From: JAAYHC01 sp964483175
GTDB taxonomy: Bacteria; Bacillota; UBA5301
Length of the DNA stretch: 39,863 nt
Assembly (NCBI GenBank): GCA_964483175.1
Contig: CAZAAT010000014.1
Coordinates: 1 to 39,863, forward strand
Direction: 5' to 3'
How positions within the stretch are numbered: the first letter of the stretch is position 1; the number at the start of each line of letters is the position of its first letter. The position numbers were made by a program, and so were the translations under genes. Shown one piece after another: positions 16,137-24,044 of the stretch. The notes beneath the pieces are model-generated. The model was not told the origin of the DNA, did not search any database, and was given only the letters and a program-made list of their open reading frames with translations.

Positions 16137-17324
16137 ATGGTGCCATTTAGACTGATCTGCCTTTTCCTATTATTAATACTGGTTTGTTCTGGTGGATGCG
16201 GGGTGGCACAAGCCAATGAGGTGGTGACCCCCGGGGAAGTCTATCTTGAACAGTTGGAGGAAATGAACCTCTCAGGGCTCGAGCAGCTGTTTCAGGGGCT
16301 TGATCAAGAAATACAGGAACTGGTCCCGAACTTGGATGTCAAGTCGCTCTTGGCTGATCCAGCAGGCCGAGGCTGGAATGACGTTTTTGGCAGATTAGCA
16401 CAAAATCTGGGGGCCTTCTTTCTACGGGAGCTATTAGCTAATTCGAAATTGATGGGACAGTTGTTGCTGTTAGCCGTGTGCTTAGCCTTATTAACACAGT
16501 TACAAGGTGCTTTTGGGGATAGGTCCTTTCGTGAATTGGTCTTTGCGGTCTGTTATTTAGTTTTGATTCTCCTCGGCTTGCGAAGTTTCCACCTAGCTAC
16601 TGGGTACGGTCTAGGGGCAATAAACAATATGGTTGGACTAATGCAAGCATTATTACCAACCTACGCAATTTTACTGACCGGAATCGGCGCTATAACAACA
16701 ACTGCAGTTCTCAGCCCAATTTTATACGGAATAATGACGATGGTCAGCAGTCTGATCAGCAAAATTGTTCTGCCATTAATCTTCTTTAGTGTGGTCGTCG
16801 GTTTGGTTGGAAATATCTCTGGGCGGTTTAGTCTTGCGCAATTAGCAGGGATGCTTCGCCAAGTTGCGACCGTTAGCCTCGGCCTGTTATTTACAGTATT
16901 TTTGGGCACTACAGCGGTTCGCGGTGTAACCGCTCCGGTGACTGATGGTGTGGCTTTACGAGCCACGAAATATCTGGCCAGTTCCTTTGTTCCGGTTGTC
17001 GGTAAAATGTACTCCGAAGCTGTTGAGGTAGTCGTCGGGAGCTCCCTACTCTTAAAGAATGCGGTTGGCATCCTGGGTATCTTCTTAATGTTGGCTGTTA
17101 GCGTATTTCCGATGGCCAAGATCGTAGCCATGTTGGCGGTGTATAAGTTTGTGAATGCGGTAGTAGAACCGATCAGCGATTCACAACTTACCAGGGGGTT
17201 GGCCCAGCTCGAATCAGGTTTGACTTTGCTGTTTGTGGTGGTTGCTATTGTTTCCGTACTTTTCTTCGTTAGTCTGCTGGTTATCATTGGGGCGGGCAAT
17301 CTGGCAGTGGTGATGCGGGGGTGA
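16137..17324 (+). CDS. spoIIIAE: Stage III sporulation protein SpoIIIAE
   Basis: A 395-residue polytopic membrane protein. It begins with a signal-like hydrophobic segment (about 4-25), has an extracytoplasmic acidic region, then seven or so transmembrane helices from about residue 100 to the end. Typical family sequence includes LLPTYAILLTGIGA and SSFVPVVGKMYSEAVEVV. Length matches B. subtilis SpoIIIAE (399). ATG with GAGAGGAGA upstream. A 212-codon antisense open frame across this gene reflects its hydrophobic composition and is not a gene. Confidence 0.95.
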   Translation: MVPFRLICLFLLLILVCSGGCGVAQANEVVTPGEVYLEQLEEMNLSGLEQLFQGLDQEIQELVPNLDVKSLLADPAGRGWNDVFGRLAQNLGAFFLRELLANSKLMGQLLLLAVCLALLTQLQGAFGDRSFRELVFAVCYLVLILLGLRSFHLATGYGLGAINNMVGLMQALLPTYAILLTGIGAITTTAVLSPILYGIMTMVSSLISKIVLPLIFFSVVVGLVGNISGRFSLAQLAGMLRQVATVSLGLLFTVFLGTTAVRGVTAPVTDGVALRATKYLASSFVPVVGKMYSEAVEVVVGSSLLLKNAVGILGIFLMLAVSVFPMAKIVAMLAVYKFVNAVVEPISDSQLTRGLAQLESGLTLLFVVVAIVSVLFFVSLLVIIGAGNLAVVMRG

Positions 17325-17328
17325 AGTG

Positions 17329-17817
17329 ATGATACAAGGCCTAGCCGACTGGATTAGGAGTTTGGCTTATCTGGTGCTCGCAGTCACGTTTTTAGAGCTT
17401 TTGGTGCCGGAGAATCAGATGAACAAGTTGGTTAAAGTGATTATCGGCTTTGTCATCAGCGCAGCGATCGTCATGCCAATTGTCAATTGGGTTCGTACCT
17501 CCCGCGACTTACCAAAGTTTCAATTTTTTCAGGATGACAAACTCGATGCACAGCAAACTGCGCTCCCACTCTCCAACGATATTTCACGGCAAGCCGTCTC
17601 GTTGTACCAGGCTACCATCGGACTCGAAGTCGCTCGCTACCTGAATTCTTATGGGATACCGGCTGGAGTTCAAGTACAGTGGTCGCCTGAAGCAGGAGTT
17701 ACTCAGGTTACCGCCAGACTGCGAGCTGAGCCGCGAGATATTGATCCTCAACAGGTGACCAAGATCTTAACTGACCTGCTCTCAATAGACGGGGAGCGGA
17801 TCCGGATTGAATATTAA
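17329..17817 (+). CDS. spoIIIAF: Stage III sporulation protein SpoIIIAF
   Basis: A 162-residue protein with two N-terminal membrane helices (about 10-30 and 34-53, containing PENQMNKLVKVIIGFV) and an extracytoplasmic C-terminal domain that in B. subtilis adopts a ring-building fold. ATG 17329 is preferred to the adjoining GTG 17326 because GGGGGTGA is then 6 bases away. It starts four bases after the spoIIIAE stop. Confidence 0.92.
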   Translation: MIQGLADWIRSLAYLVLAVTFLELLVPENQMNKLVKVIIGFVISAAIVMPIVNWVRTSRDLPKFQFFQDDKLDAQQTALPLSNDISRQAVSLYQATIGLEVARYLNSYGIPAGVQVQWSPEAGVTQVTARLRAEPRDIDPQQVTKILTDLLSIDGERIRIEY

Positions 17818-17838
17818 TAGCCATGTAGAGGTGAATCG

Positions 17839-18426
17839 ATGATGCTAAACTGGGCGAAATTCTCAAACGACGGAAAGATGCCTACCGGTCTAATAGTTGC
17901 TCTGGCAGTGGTTGGCGTGCTCTTAATTTTTGGCGCTGATTTGTTAGCCCCGTCTAAGCCACAAGTATCCCCGCAAACAACCCAACAGTCAGCTCTTCAA
18001 GCCAGGGGCATGGGGCAAAGCAATGATTATGAGCTGATGTATGAGGAGTCTTTACGTGAGACCATTACGGCTATTGCTGGAACCGGTGAAGTCATAATTG
18101 ACGTTTTTTTGGCCTCAAGTCCCCGAGCAGAATACGCACGGAGTTTAGATGCCTCGGAAAAAGTCACGCAAAATCAGGCTGAGACCGGCAGTGTTACCCA
18201 ACAGACGACCGAGAGTCGGACGAATAGTCAAGTCACACTAGTTCGCTCCGGAACATGGGAGGAGCCAATAGTTGTACAGACCTTTGCACCTGAGATTCAG
18301 GGGGTGTTGGTCATTGCCGAGGGTGCCAATAATCCACGGATCAAATTGGAGTTAACCCGCGCTGTCTGTACCGCATTGGATATTCCGGCGCATCGGGTAC
18401 GAGTTTTATCAAAGGAGGGGAAATAA
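17839..18426 (+). CDS. spoIIIAG: Stage III sporulation protein SpoIIIAG
   Basis: A 195-residue bitopic protein with one membrane helix (about 19-37) and an extracytoplasmic ring-building domain (YELMYEESLRETITAIAG, then EPIVVQTFAPEIQGVLVIAE). In B. subtilis SpoIIIAG forms a large oligomeric ring in the intermembrane space. This copy is shorter than the 229 residues of Bacillus, mainly in the beta-rich insertion around residues 95-135, which here is a Thr/Gln/Ser-rich stretch. Confidence 0.93.
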   Translation: MMLNWAKFSNDGKMPTGLIVALAVVGVLLIFGADLLAPSKPQVSPQTTQQSALQARGMGQSNDYELMYEESLRETITAIAGTGEVIIDVFLASSPRAEYARSLDASEKVTQNQAETGSVTQQTTESRTNSQVTLVRSGTWEEPIVVQTFAPEIQGVLVIAEGANNPRIKLELTRAVCTALDIPAHRVRVLSKEGK

Positions 18427-19008
18427 ATGGTGTACCGCTTTATCAGTGGCCGCTCGATAATGTTGGTAGTCGTGATCTTTGTTGGTGTAGCGATCGGTGT
18501 CTACCTGAACGTGATAACCGCCCAGCCCCCCGTCGCCCAGCTCAAACAGGTGGAAGAGCCGGCAGAACCACCAATGGCAAGTAATGGAGCACCCCAGTTG
18601 ATGGAGGCTACAGCCCAAATCCGTCCTTCGCCGGTGACGATCTCACCTGTACCTTCTGTTGAAGATATGATCATCGATTACCAGCTACAGCGGGAGCAAA
18701 GTCGGAGCGCACAGATGGCTTTATTGCGGGAGGTGGCGGCAAATCCTGATGGAGCGCCGTTAGTCCGGCATGAAGCGCAGGCCCGCCTGCTTGAATTGGC
18801 GCGACTGGCGGAACTAGAGGTTAATATCGCCGGGCTGCTATCTGCCGAAGGATTTGTCAATCCGATCGTCGTCGCCGGGGAGCATGGCCTCACGGTTAGC
18901 CTGAGCGGTCGTAGATTGACCCCGGATGAGGCTGGCAAAATCGGCAACATACTAGCTAAGCTGAGTGGGTTTGATCTTTCTAAAATCATCATCCTAGAAC
19001 GCCCCTAA
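18427..19008 (+). CDS. spoIIIAH: Stage III sporulation protein SpoIIIAH
   Basis: A 193-residue bitopic protein with a membrane helix at about 10-29, a low-complexity Pro/Glu linker, and a C-terminal YscJ/FliF-like domain (about 75-190). In B. subtilis it binds forespore SpoIIQ to form the channel. It begins directly after the spoIIIAG stop, and its ribosome binding site AAAGGAGGGG lies inside the end of that gene. It is the last gene of the operon. Confidence 0.93.
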   Translation: MVYRFISGRSIMLVVVIFVGVAIGVYLNVITAQPPVAQLKQVEEPAEPPMASNGAPQLMEATAQIRPSPVTISPVPSVEDMIIDYQLQREQSRSAQMALLREVAANPDGAPLVRHEAQARLLELARLAELEVNIAGLLSAEGFVNPIVVAGEHGLTVSLSGRRLTPDEAGKIGNILAKLSGFDLSKIIILERP

Positions 19009-19039
19009 ACAAGAATGTTGTATACATTGGCCCAATTGG

Positions 19040-19068
19040 TTGACACTACCAGTTGGCGACAGTATAAT
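19040..19068 (+). promoter_or_regulatory. Perfect-consensus sigma-A promoter
   Basis: TTGACA (19040-19045), a 17-base spacer and TATAAT (19063-19068) match the housekeeping consensus exactly. The expected start is near 19075, about 70 bases upstream of the carboxyltransferase gene and only a few bases before the hairpin at 19081. Confidence 0.85.
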
Positions 19069-19080
19069 TTATAGAACAAT

Positions 19081-19111
19081 AAACTCAGGTTTACGGCCTG
19101 AGTTTTTCTTT
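19081..19111 (+). terminator. Intrinsic terminator or attenuator before the carboxylase operon
   Basis: AAACTCAGG and CCTGAGTTT form a perfect 9-bp stem with a 7-base loop, followed by TTCTTT; with the stem this makes a run of five Ts, a C and three Ts. It could end the spoIIIA operon. It also lies within the first 40 bases of RNA made from the promoter at 19040-19068, so it may attenuate that transcript. Confidence 0.75.
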
Positions 19112-19143
19112 AATTCCTACTAGATTTTTGAACGGGTGAGTTT

Positions 19144-20970
19144 ATGGGACGGATCATCAATTTCACAGATACTTCGCTGCGCGATGCCCATCAGAGTCTC
19201 TGGGCTACCAGGATGCAGACCGACGATATGCTGCCGGTGGCTGAGCTTTTGGACTCGATAGGTTACTGGTCCCTTGAAGTCTGGGGCGGGGCAACCTTCG
19301 ATGTCTGTATGCGCTTTCTTCATGAGGACCCGTGGGAGCGGCTGCGCCGCCTGAAAAAGGTGATCACCAAAACCCCGCTGCAGATGCTATTGCGGGGTCA
19401 GAATCTCGTTGGATATAAGCATTATCCGGATGATATTGTCGAGCGCTTTATCTTCAAAGCCGTAGAGAACGGGATTGACGTAATCCGTATCTTTGATGCA
19501 CTTAATGATGTTCGCAACTTGGAGTTCTCGATGCGTAAGGCTCGTGAGGCCGGTGCCCATGTTCAGGCGGTTGTTGTTTACACCCGCAGCCCTATCCATT
19601 CGGTAGAACACTATCTCGATACCGCCCAAAAGCTGGTGGAAATAGGAGCTGACTCTTTGTGTATCAAGGATATGGCTGGGCTGCTCTCCCCATACATGGC
19701 GGAAACATTAGTTGCCCAGTTTAAGGCAAAGTTTGATCTCCCGGTGCATTTGCATACTCACTACATTGGCGGACTAGCTCCGATGACCTATCTCAAGGCG
19801 ATCGAGGCCGGAGTGGACTGTGTAGATACAGCGACTGCGCCACTAGCCTTTGGAGCCAGTCAACCGCCAGTAGAGACGATTACGAGTGCACTGAAGGGCA
19901 GCCCACGGGAGGCTGATCTTGACTTGGATGCTTTATTTGAAGTTGCTCGTTACTTTGAAAAATTACGGCGTGAGCGTGGTTTTGAGCGCGGAGTGACCCG
20001 GATCAGTGATATGCAAGTCTTCTCGCACCAGGTTCCGGGTGGCATGATCTCTAATCTGGTTGCCCAATTAGAGGTGCAAAAGGCCCTTGATAAGTTAGAT
20101 GACGTGCTGAAAGAAATTCCCCGCGTCAGGGCGGACTTGGGTTATCCTCCTTTAGTTACACCTACCAGTCAGATCGTCGGTATTCAGGCGGTTTTGAATA
20201 TCTTATGTGGGGAACGTTATAAGGTGGTGCCCGATGAGGTCAAGGCCTATGTACGCGGATACTATGGTCGGCCGCCAGGAGATATTGACTCTGAGTTGGT
20301 GCAAAAACTCACCGGCGGTGAGGACATAATTGAAGGGAGACCGGCGGATTACCTAGAACCATTATGGGAAAAGGCCAGGACTGAAAGTGCGGATTTTGCC
20401 CGGAGTGACGAAGACATTCTTTCTTTTGCGCTCTTTCCGCAGATTGCGGAAAAAATGTTACGGGAGCGTAACTCGGGTGTAAAACCGGTAGACTTACAAT
20501 CCAAGGAGGTTTCTCAGGTGAACCTTAACGAGATTAAAGAATTAGTTAAGTTAGTTAATGAGACGGACATTTCGGAATTGAAAGTTGAAAGTGATGGAGT
20601 AAAATTTAGTATTAAAAAAGCAGGCGCTGATGTCGCGGGCAAGGCCGACTCACCAGCGGTAACCGAAGCACCGGTAAAGGCCGATCTGCCTGTTTCACCA
20701 AGTGTGCAAGAGGATGCACTCAGAGAGAACGAAATTGAGATTACCGCTCCTATGGTAGGCACCTTTTATCGGGCTCCCGCCCCCGATGCCGACCCGTATG
20801 TCCAGGTTGGGGAGTTAGTCAAAGTCGGACAGCCGTTATGCATCATTGAAGCAATGAAGTTGATGAATGAGATTGAGTCCGAAGTTGAGGGGAAAATCGT
20901 CAAAATACTTGTTGAAAACGGGCAGCCTGTCGAGTATGGTCAGCCTTTATTCGTAATTGCTAAGGCCTAG
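19144..20970 (+). CDS. Carboxyltransferase (PycB/OadA type) fused to biotin carrier AccB
   Basis: A 608-residue biotin protein. Residues 1 to about 450 are a pyruvate carboxylase or oxaloacetate decarboxylase carboxyltransferase barrel, with FTDTSLRDAHQSLWATRM, the active-site Lys in CIKDMAGLL and metal-binding HLHTHYIGG. From about residue 459 the sequence is a full AccB: the BCCP N-terminal helix LNEIKELVKLVNETDISEL, a Pro/Ala linker, and the biotinyl domain with IIEAMKLM (biotin Lys572). It may form a two-subunit pyruvate carboxylase with the following AccC-like subunit, or supply acetyl-CoA carboxylase; the sequence does not decide. A perfect Shine-Dalgarno inside the gene suggests that free AccB is also made. 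No Na+-pump subunits are nearby. Confidence 0.9.
   Translation: MGRIINFTDTSLRDAHQSLWATRMQTDDMLPVAELLDSIGYWSLEVWGGATFDVCMRFLHEDPWERLRRLKKVITKTPLQMLLRGQNLVGYKHYPDDIVERFIFKAVENGIDVIRIFDALNDVRNLEFSMRKAREAGAHVQAVVVYTRSPIHSVEHYLDTAQKLVEIGADSLCIKDMAGLLSPYMAETLVAQFKAKFDLPVHLHTHYIGGLAPMTYLKAIEAGVDCVDTATAPLAFGASQPPVETITSALKGSPREADLDLDALFEVARYFEKLRRERGFERGVTRISDMQVFSHQVPGGMISNLVAQLEVQKALDKLDDVLKEIPRVRADLGYPPLVTPTSQIVGIQAVLNILCGERYKVVPDEVKAYVRGYYGRPPGDIDSELVQKLTGGEDIIEGRPADYLEPLWEKARTESADFARSDEDILSFALFPQIAEKMLRERNSGVKPVDLQSKEVSQVNLNEIKELVKLVNETDISELKVESDGVKFSIKKAGADVAGKADSPAVTEAPVKADLPVSPSVQEDALRENEIEITAPMVGTFYRAPAPDADPYVQVGELVKVGQPLCIIEAMKLMNEIESEVEGKIVKILVENGQPVEYGQPLFVIAKA
20518..20970 (+). CDS. accB: Predicted internal start giving free AccB (biotin carboxyl carrier protein)
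   Basis: Inside the fusion gene, AAGGAGGT (20503-20510) lies 8 bases before an in-frame GTG at codon 459. Translation from it would give a 150-residue protein that starts at the exact N-terminus of a normal AccB (VNLNEIKELVKLVNE) and keeps the biotin site EAMKLM. Free AccB proteins are about 150-160 residues. Chance placement of a perfect ribosome binding site at a domain boundary is unlikely; a former separate accB gene joined to its neighbour by loss of a stop codon would explain it. Use of the internal start is inferred. Confidence 0.6.
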   Translation: MNLNEIKELVKLVNETDISELKVESDGVKFSIKKAGADVAGKADSPAVTEAPVKADLPVSPSVQEDALRENEIEITAPMVGTFYRAPAPDADPYVQVGELVKVGQPLCIIEAMKLMNEIESEVEGKIVKILVENGQPVEYGQPLFVIAKA

Positions 20971-20990
20971 TGGTTGAAGGGGGACATCAC

Positions 20991-22337
20991 TTGTTTCGAA
21001 AGATCCTAGTGGCTAACCGCGGCGAAATTGCAGTACGGGTCATGCGGGCTTGTCATGAACTAGGTATTGCGACTGTAGCTGTATACTCTGAGGCGGACAG
21101 CGGTTCTTTGCATGTCCGTTATGCTGACGAAGCAGTATGCATCGGGGCAGCTTCCGCGGTTAAGAGCTATTTAAACATTCCTAATATTATTAGTGCGGCC
21201 ATGATTACCGGAGTTGATGCAATTCACCCCGGCTATGGTTTTTTGGCCGAAAATGCCTATTTTGCTGAAATTTGCGAAACGCACGGCATCAAGTTTATTG
21301 GGCCATCGGCAGGAGCGATCGCTGCCATGGGGGATAAAGCTAAAGCTAAATCCGCGATGGCGAAAGCTGGGGTTCCGGTAGTCCCGGGTAGTGATGGGCC
21401 GATAACGGATGATCTCGAAGCGCTTAAGCTCGCCAAAGAGATTGGTTATCCGGTAATTGTCAAAGCCTCGGCCGGTGGTGGCGGTAGAGGGATGCGGATT
21501 GCGCATAATGATGAGGACCTGACCCGCTCGTTGCGGATGGCTCGTAATGAAGCAGAGGCTGCATTTGGCAATCCCGAAGTCTACCTGGAAAAATTCATCG
21601 AGGAGCCGCGGCATATCGAGTTTCAAATCCTTTGCGACGAACATGGCAACGGTATATATCTCGGAGAGCGCGATTGTAGTCTGCAACGGCGGCACCAAAA
21701 AGTTCTCGAAGAGGCACCGGCGGTCGGAATTTCGGATGAGGTCCGTCAGCAGATGGGAGAGCGCGTAGTGCAGGCTGTTTTAGCTACCGGGTACACCAAC
21801 GCCGGGACAGTCGAATTTTTACATGACAAATACGGTAATTTCTATTTTATCGAGATGAACACCCGTATTCAGGTTGAGCACCCGGTAACCGAAATGATCT
21901 ATGGAGTCGACCTCATTAAAGAGCAACTTCTGGTGGCTGCCGGGCATAAATTAAGCTATTCTCAGTCAGATCTTGTTCCGCGTGGACACGCCATCGAGTG
22001 CCGGATCAATGCAGAGGATGCGGAGAATGATTTTCGTCCGTCTCCTGGCAAGATTCTTACTTACCTACCACCCGGTGGCATTGGGGTCCGGGTAGATAGT
22101 GCGCTCTATCCCGGATATACGATTCCGCCTTACTATGATTCGCTGATCGCGAAGATTATCGCTTGGGCGCCTAATCGTGATGAGGCAATCACGCGGATGC
22201 AGCGAGCATTAGATGAGACGGTGATAGAAGGAATCAAAACAACGATTCCTTTTCAACGTAAAATTCTTGATAATGCATTTTTCCGCAAGGGAGAAATCTA
22301 TACGAATTTTCTCCAACGTCGGGTGCTAGAAGATTGA
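20991..22337 (+). CDS. accC: Biotin carboxylase subunit (AccC / PycA type)
   Basis: A 448-residue ATP-grasp biotin carboxylase that carboxylates the biotin on the preceding protein. Signatures are FRKILVANRGEIAVRVMRAC, HPGYGFLAEN, the glycine loop KASAGGGGRGMRIA, EKFIEEPRHIEFQ and the active-site FIEMNTRIQVEHPVTE. TTG 20991 is preferred over the GTG at 20970 because AAGGGGG lies 7 bases before it and because the length then equals E. coli AccC. It follows the AccB fusion within about 20 bases. The same protein could serve acetyl-CoA carboxylase or pyruvate carboxylase; accA and accD are not in this window. Confidence 0.94.
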   Translation: MFRKILVANRGEIAVRVMRACHELGIATVAVYSEADSGSLHVRYADEAVCIGAASAVKSYLNIPNIISAAMITGVDAIHPGYGFLAENAYFAEICETHGIKFIGPSAGAIAAMGDKAKAKSAMAKAGVPVVPGSDGPITDDLEALKLAKEIGYPVIVKASAGGGGRGMRIAHNDEDLTRSLRMARNEAEAAFGNPEVYLEKFIEEPRHIEFQILCDEHGNGIYLGERDCSLQRRHQKVLEEAPAVGISDEVRQQMGERVVQAVLATGYTNAGTVEFLHDKYGNFYFIEMNTRIQVEHPVTEMIYGVDLIKEQLLVAAGHKLSYSQSDLVPRGHAIECRINAEDAENDFRPSPGKILTYLPPGGIGVRVDSALYPGYTIPPYYDSLIAKIIAWAPNRDEAITRMQRALDETVIEGIKTTIPFQRKILDNAFFRKGEIYTNFLQRRVLED

Positions 22338-22345
22338 TGGCGTGT

Positions 22346-22374
22346 TTGCCAATGAGGCGGTGCTTCGGTATAAT
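22346..22374 (+). promoter_or_regulatory. Candidate sigma-A promoter for the yqhY-amaP-nusB region
   Basis: TTGCCA (22346-22351), a 17-base spacer and TATAAT (22369-22374) lie in the gap between accC and the Asp23-family gene. The expected start is about 30 bases before the GTG at 22411. Confidence 0.65.
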
Positions 22375-22410
22375 AAGTGCAGAAAATGCCATGATAGGGA
22401 GGTCTTGTCT

Positions 22411-22806
22411 GTGGCTGAGAATGAGAGTCGCACTGATATTGGTTCAATTCGTATTGCTAATGAGGTAGTTGGAGTTATTGCCGGATTAGCGGCCATCGAA
22501 ATTGAAGGCGTGGCCGGGATGAGTGGCGGCATTGTTGGGGGCATAGTAGAGTTGCTCGGCCGAAAAAACCTATCTAAAGGGGTCAAGGTCGAGGTTGGTG
22601 AACGCGAAGCCGCAGTGGATCTATCCATAGTCGTAATGTACGGGGTGATAATTCCCGAGGTTGCCTATAAAGTTCAAGCTAACGTACGTAAAGCCATCGC
22701 CAGCATGACCGGTTTAGATGTGGTTGAAGTAAATGTTAACGTTTTAGGTGTTAGTTTTCCACCAGAGGAAAAAACTGAGCCGGAACAGCAGCCCAGAGTC
22801 AAGTAG
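22411..22806 (+). CDS. Asp23/Gls24-family envelope stress protein (YqhY-like)
   Basis: A 131-residue Asp23-family protein: IANEVVGVIAGLAAIEIEGVAGM, a Gly-rich segment, then VDLSIVVMYGVIIPEVAYKVQ and the closing ASMTGLDVVEVNVNVLGVSF. In B. subtilis the equivalent yqhY follows accB-accC, and its loss selects mutations affecting acetyl-CoA carboxylase, so it is linked to malonyl-CoA control. GTG 22411 is chosen because GGGAGG sits 8 bases upstream; the open frame extends to 22342 without ribosome binding sites or family similarity. Confidence 0.9.
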   Translation: MAENESRTDIGSIRIANEVVGVIAGLAAIEIEGVAGMSGGIVGGIVELLGRKNLSKGVKVEVGEREAAVDLSIVVMYGVIIPEVAYKVQANVRKAIASMTGLDVVEVNVNVLGVSFPPEEKTEPEQQPRVK

Positions 22807-22817
22807 GAGGACTGAGT

Positions 22818-23357
22818 ATGAGCTTGGCGGTGCGGAGCATTGTCTTTATCTGTTCGGTCGTCATTTTGGTGCTGGCCGTGTGTGCTATCGGAGTGGCCTT
22901 GGGATGGGATCCCACCATCACTTTAATGGCGATCTCCGAGTGGGTACTGGCCCATCAGACCGAGACCGGCCTGGGAGGAGTTTTAGCTTTTGCCATTGCT
23001 GTAATCGGGCTTTATCTGAGTTTACAGCGGCAAAGCGAACCTGAGGGGCTGGTTAAGGAAACCACCCTCGGTACGATTGTTATTTCTCAGGCTGCTGTGG
23101 AAACCTTAATCAAGAGAGCTGCCTCGGAAATTGAAGGAGTGCGTACGATTCGGCCATCGGTGTCAAATCCAGGAGACAAGTTAACTGTTAAGCTTGCTCT
23201 AGAGGTTGCTCCGGACACAAATATCCCGCAGTTAGCTGATCAGGTGCACACCAGAGTGCAAGAATATCTGGCTCATACAGTGGGAGTTACTGATGTAAAT
23301 ATTGATATAGCCGTCCGAGAAATTTCGACGACCTTGCAAAAAGCCAGAGTTAAGTAA
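22818..23357 (+). CDS. amaP: Alkaline shock response membrane anchor protein AmaP
   Basis: A 179-residue protein with two N-terminal membrane helices (about 6-29 and 51-69) and a C-terminal Asp23-like domain beginning TTLGTIVISQAAVETLIKRAA. In Staphylococcus aureus AmaP anchors Asp23 at the membrane. The adjacent Asp23-family and DUF2273 genes support this call. ATG with TAGGAGGAC upstream. Confidence 0.88.
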   Translation: MSLAVRSIVFICSVVILVLAVCAIGVALGWDPTITLMAISEWVLAHQTETGLGGVLAFAIAVIGLYLSLQRQSEPEGLVKETTLGTIVISQAAVETLIKRAASEIEGVRTIRPSVSNPGDKLTVKLALEVAPDTNIPQLADQVHTRVQEYLAHTVGVTDVNIDIAVREISTTLQKARVK

Positions 23358-23370
23358 GGGGGCTGGTTTC

Positions 23371-23601
23371 GTGCAGCCAGAGTTTCAAGAGTTTCTTTTG
23401 TGGGCGATCAAAAACAAAGGAAAAATAATTGGGGTCATTCTCGGCTTGTTATTGGGTTGGATGGCAATAGCTTATGGGATCCTGAAGACCCTGTTTGTGC
23501 TGATCTTGGTTTATCTTGGCTATTGGCTTGGCAATCGCTCTGATCGGGACCAGAATTTGCGGGGAGTCTTGGATCAGTTCTTCTCAGATAGTAGAAAGTG
23601 A
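23371..23601 (+). CDS. DUF2273 small membrane protein
   Basis: A 76-residue protein with two closely spaced membrane helices (about 18-33 and 35-54) and a charged C-terminal tail. Size, the GKIIGVILGLLLGWMAI core and the position after amaP match DUF2273 proteins that regularly accompany Asp23 and AmaP. The GTG start has AAGGGGG upstream. No biochemical role is established. Confidence 0.85.
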   Translation: MQPEFQEFLLWAIKNKGKIIGVILGLLLGWMAIAYGILKTLFVLILVYLGYWLGNRSDRDQNLRGVLDQFFSDSRK

Positions 23602-23612
23602 AGGTGAACTAG

Positions 23613-24044
23613 TTGGGTCGGCGTTTAGCCCGTGAAATTGCCTTGAAAGCTTTGTATCAGGCCGAGGTCGGCAAATTCCCCATAGAAGAGTCAACTCAGC
23701 TTCTCATCGAAGACCTGGCCTTGACTGAAGATATTGCGGAATTCGTCCGTCAGCACACTTCAGGTGTACACCGCCACCTGGCAGAGATCGATTCGCTGAT
23801 CAATCAGTATTCCATTGATTGGCCGATCAATCGGTTGGCTAGTATTGAGCGTAACATTTTACGGTTAGCGGTTTTTGAATTGGCTCACCGTGAAGACATT
23901 CCAGCTAGTGTGGCCATCAATGAGGCTGTTGAATTAGCCAAGCAGTATGGTGATGAAGCTTCGCCCAAATTTATTAACGGAGTTCTTGGTAATCTTCTCA
24001 GACAGGGGTTACAAGGGGGAAAAAATGAAGATTCTCGGGATTGA
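23613..24044 (+). CDS. nusB: Transcription antitermination factor NusB
   Basis: A 143-residue all-helical RNA-binding factor that, with NusE, NusA and NusG, supports rRNA antitermination. Family sequence includes RRLAREIALKALYQAEVG, NRLASIERNILRLAVFEL, and IPASVAINEAVELAKQYG followed by FINGVLGNLL. The TTG start is supported by GAAGGTGA upstream and by alignment to the normal NusB N-terminus. Its end overlaps the next gene by 20 bases. Confidence 0.95.
   Translation: MGRRLAREIALKALYQAEVGKFPIEESTQLLIEDLALTEDIAEFVRQHTSGVHRHLAEIDSLINQYSIDWPINRLASIERNILRLAVFELAHREDIPASVAINEAVELAKQYGDEASPKFINGVLGNLLRQGLQGGKNEDSRD

Noticed and set aside
16661..17299. 212-codon antisense open frame
   Set aside because: It is opposite spoIIIAE, whose hydrophobic codons yield a stop-free complementary frame; the product is low-complexity Thr/Ile/Pro without a ribosome binding site.
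19009..19143. Riboswitch or T-box before the carboxylase gene
   Set aside because: The leader is only about 70 bases with one simple hairpin, and no aptamer-like or T-box sequence is present.
21171..21698. 175-codon antisense open frame
   Set aside because: It is opposite accC, which has full family motifs through this stretch; the antisense product has no recognisable domain.
20970..22337. accC starting at GTG 20970
   Set aside because: TTG 20991 has AAGGGGG at the right distance and gives the family N-terminus and length; the earlier codon has no ribosome binding site of its own.
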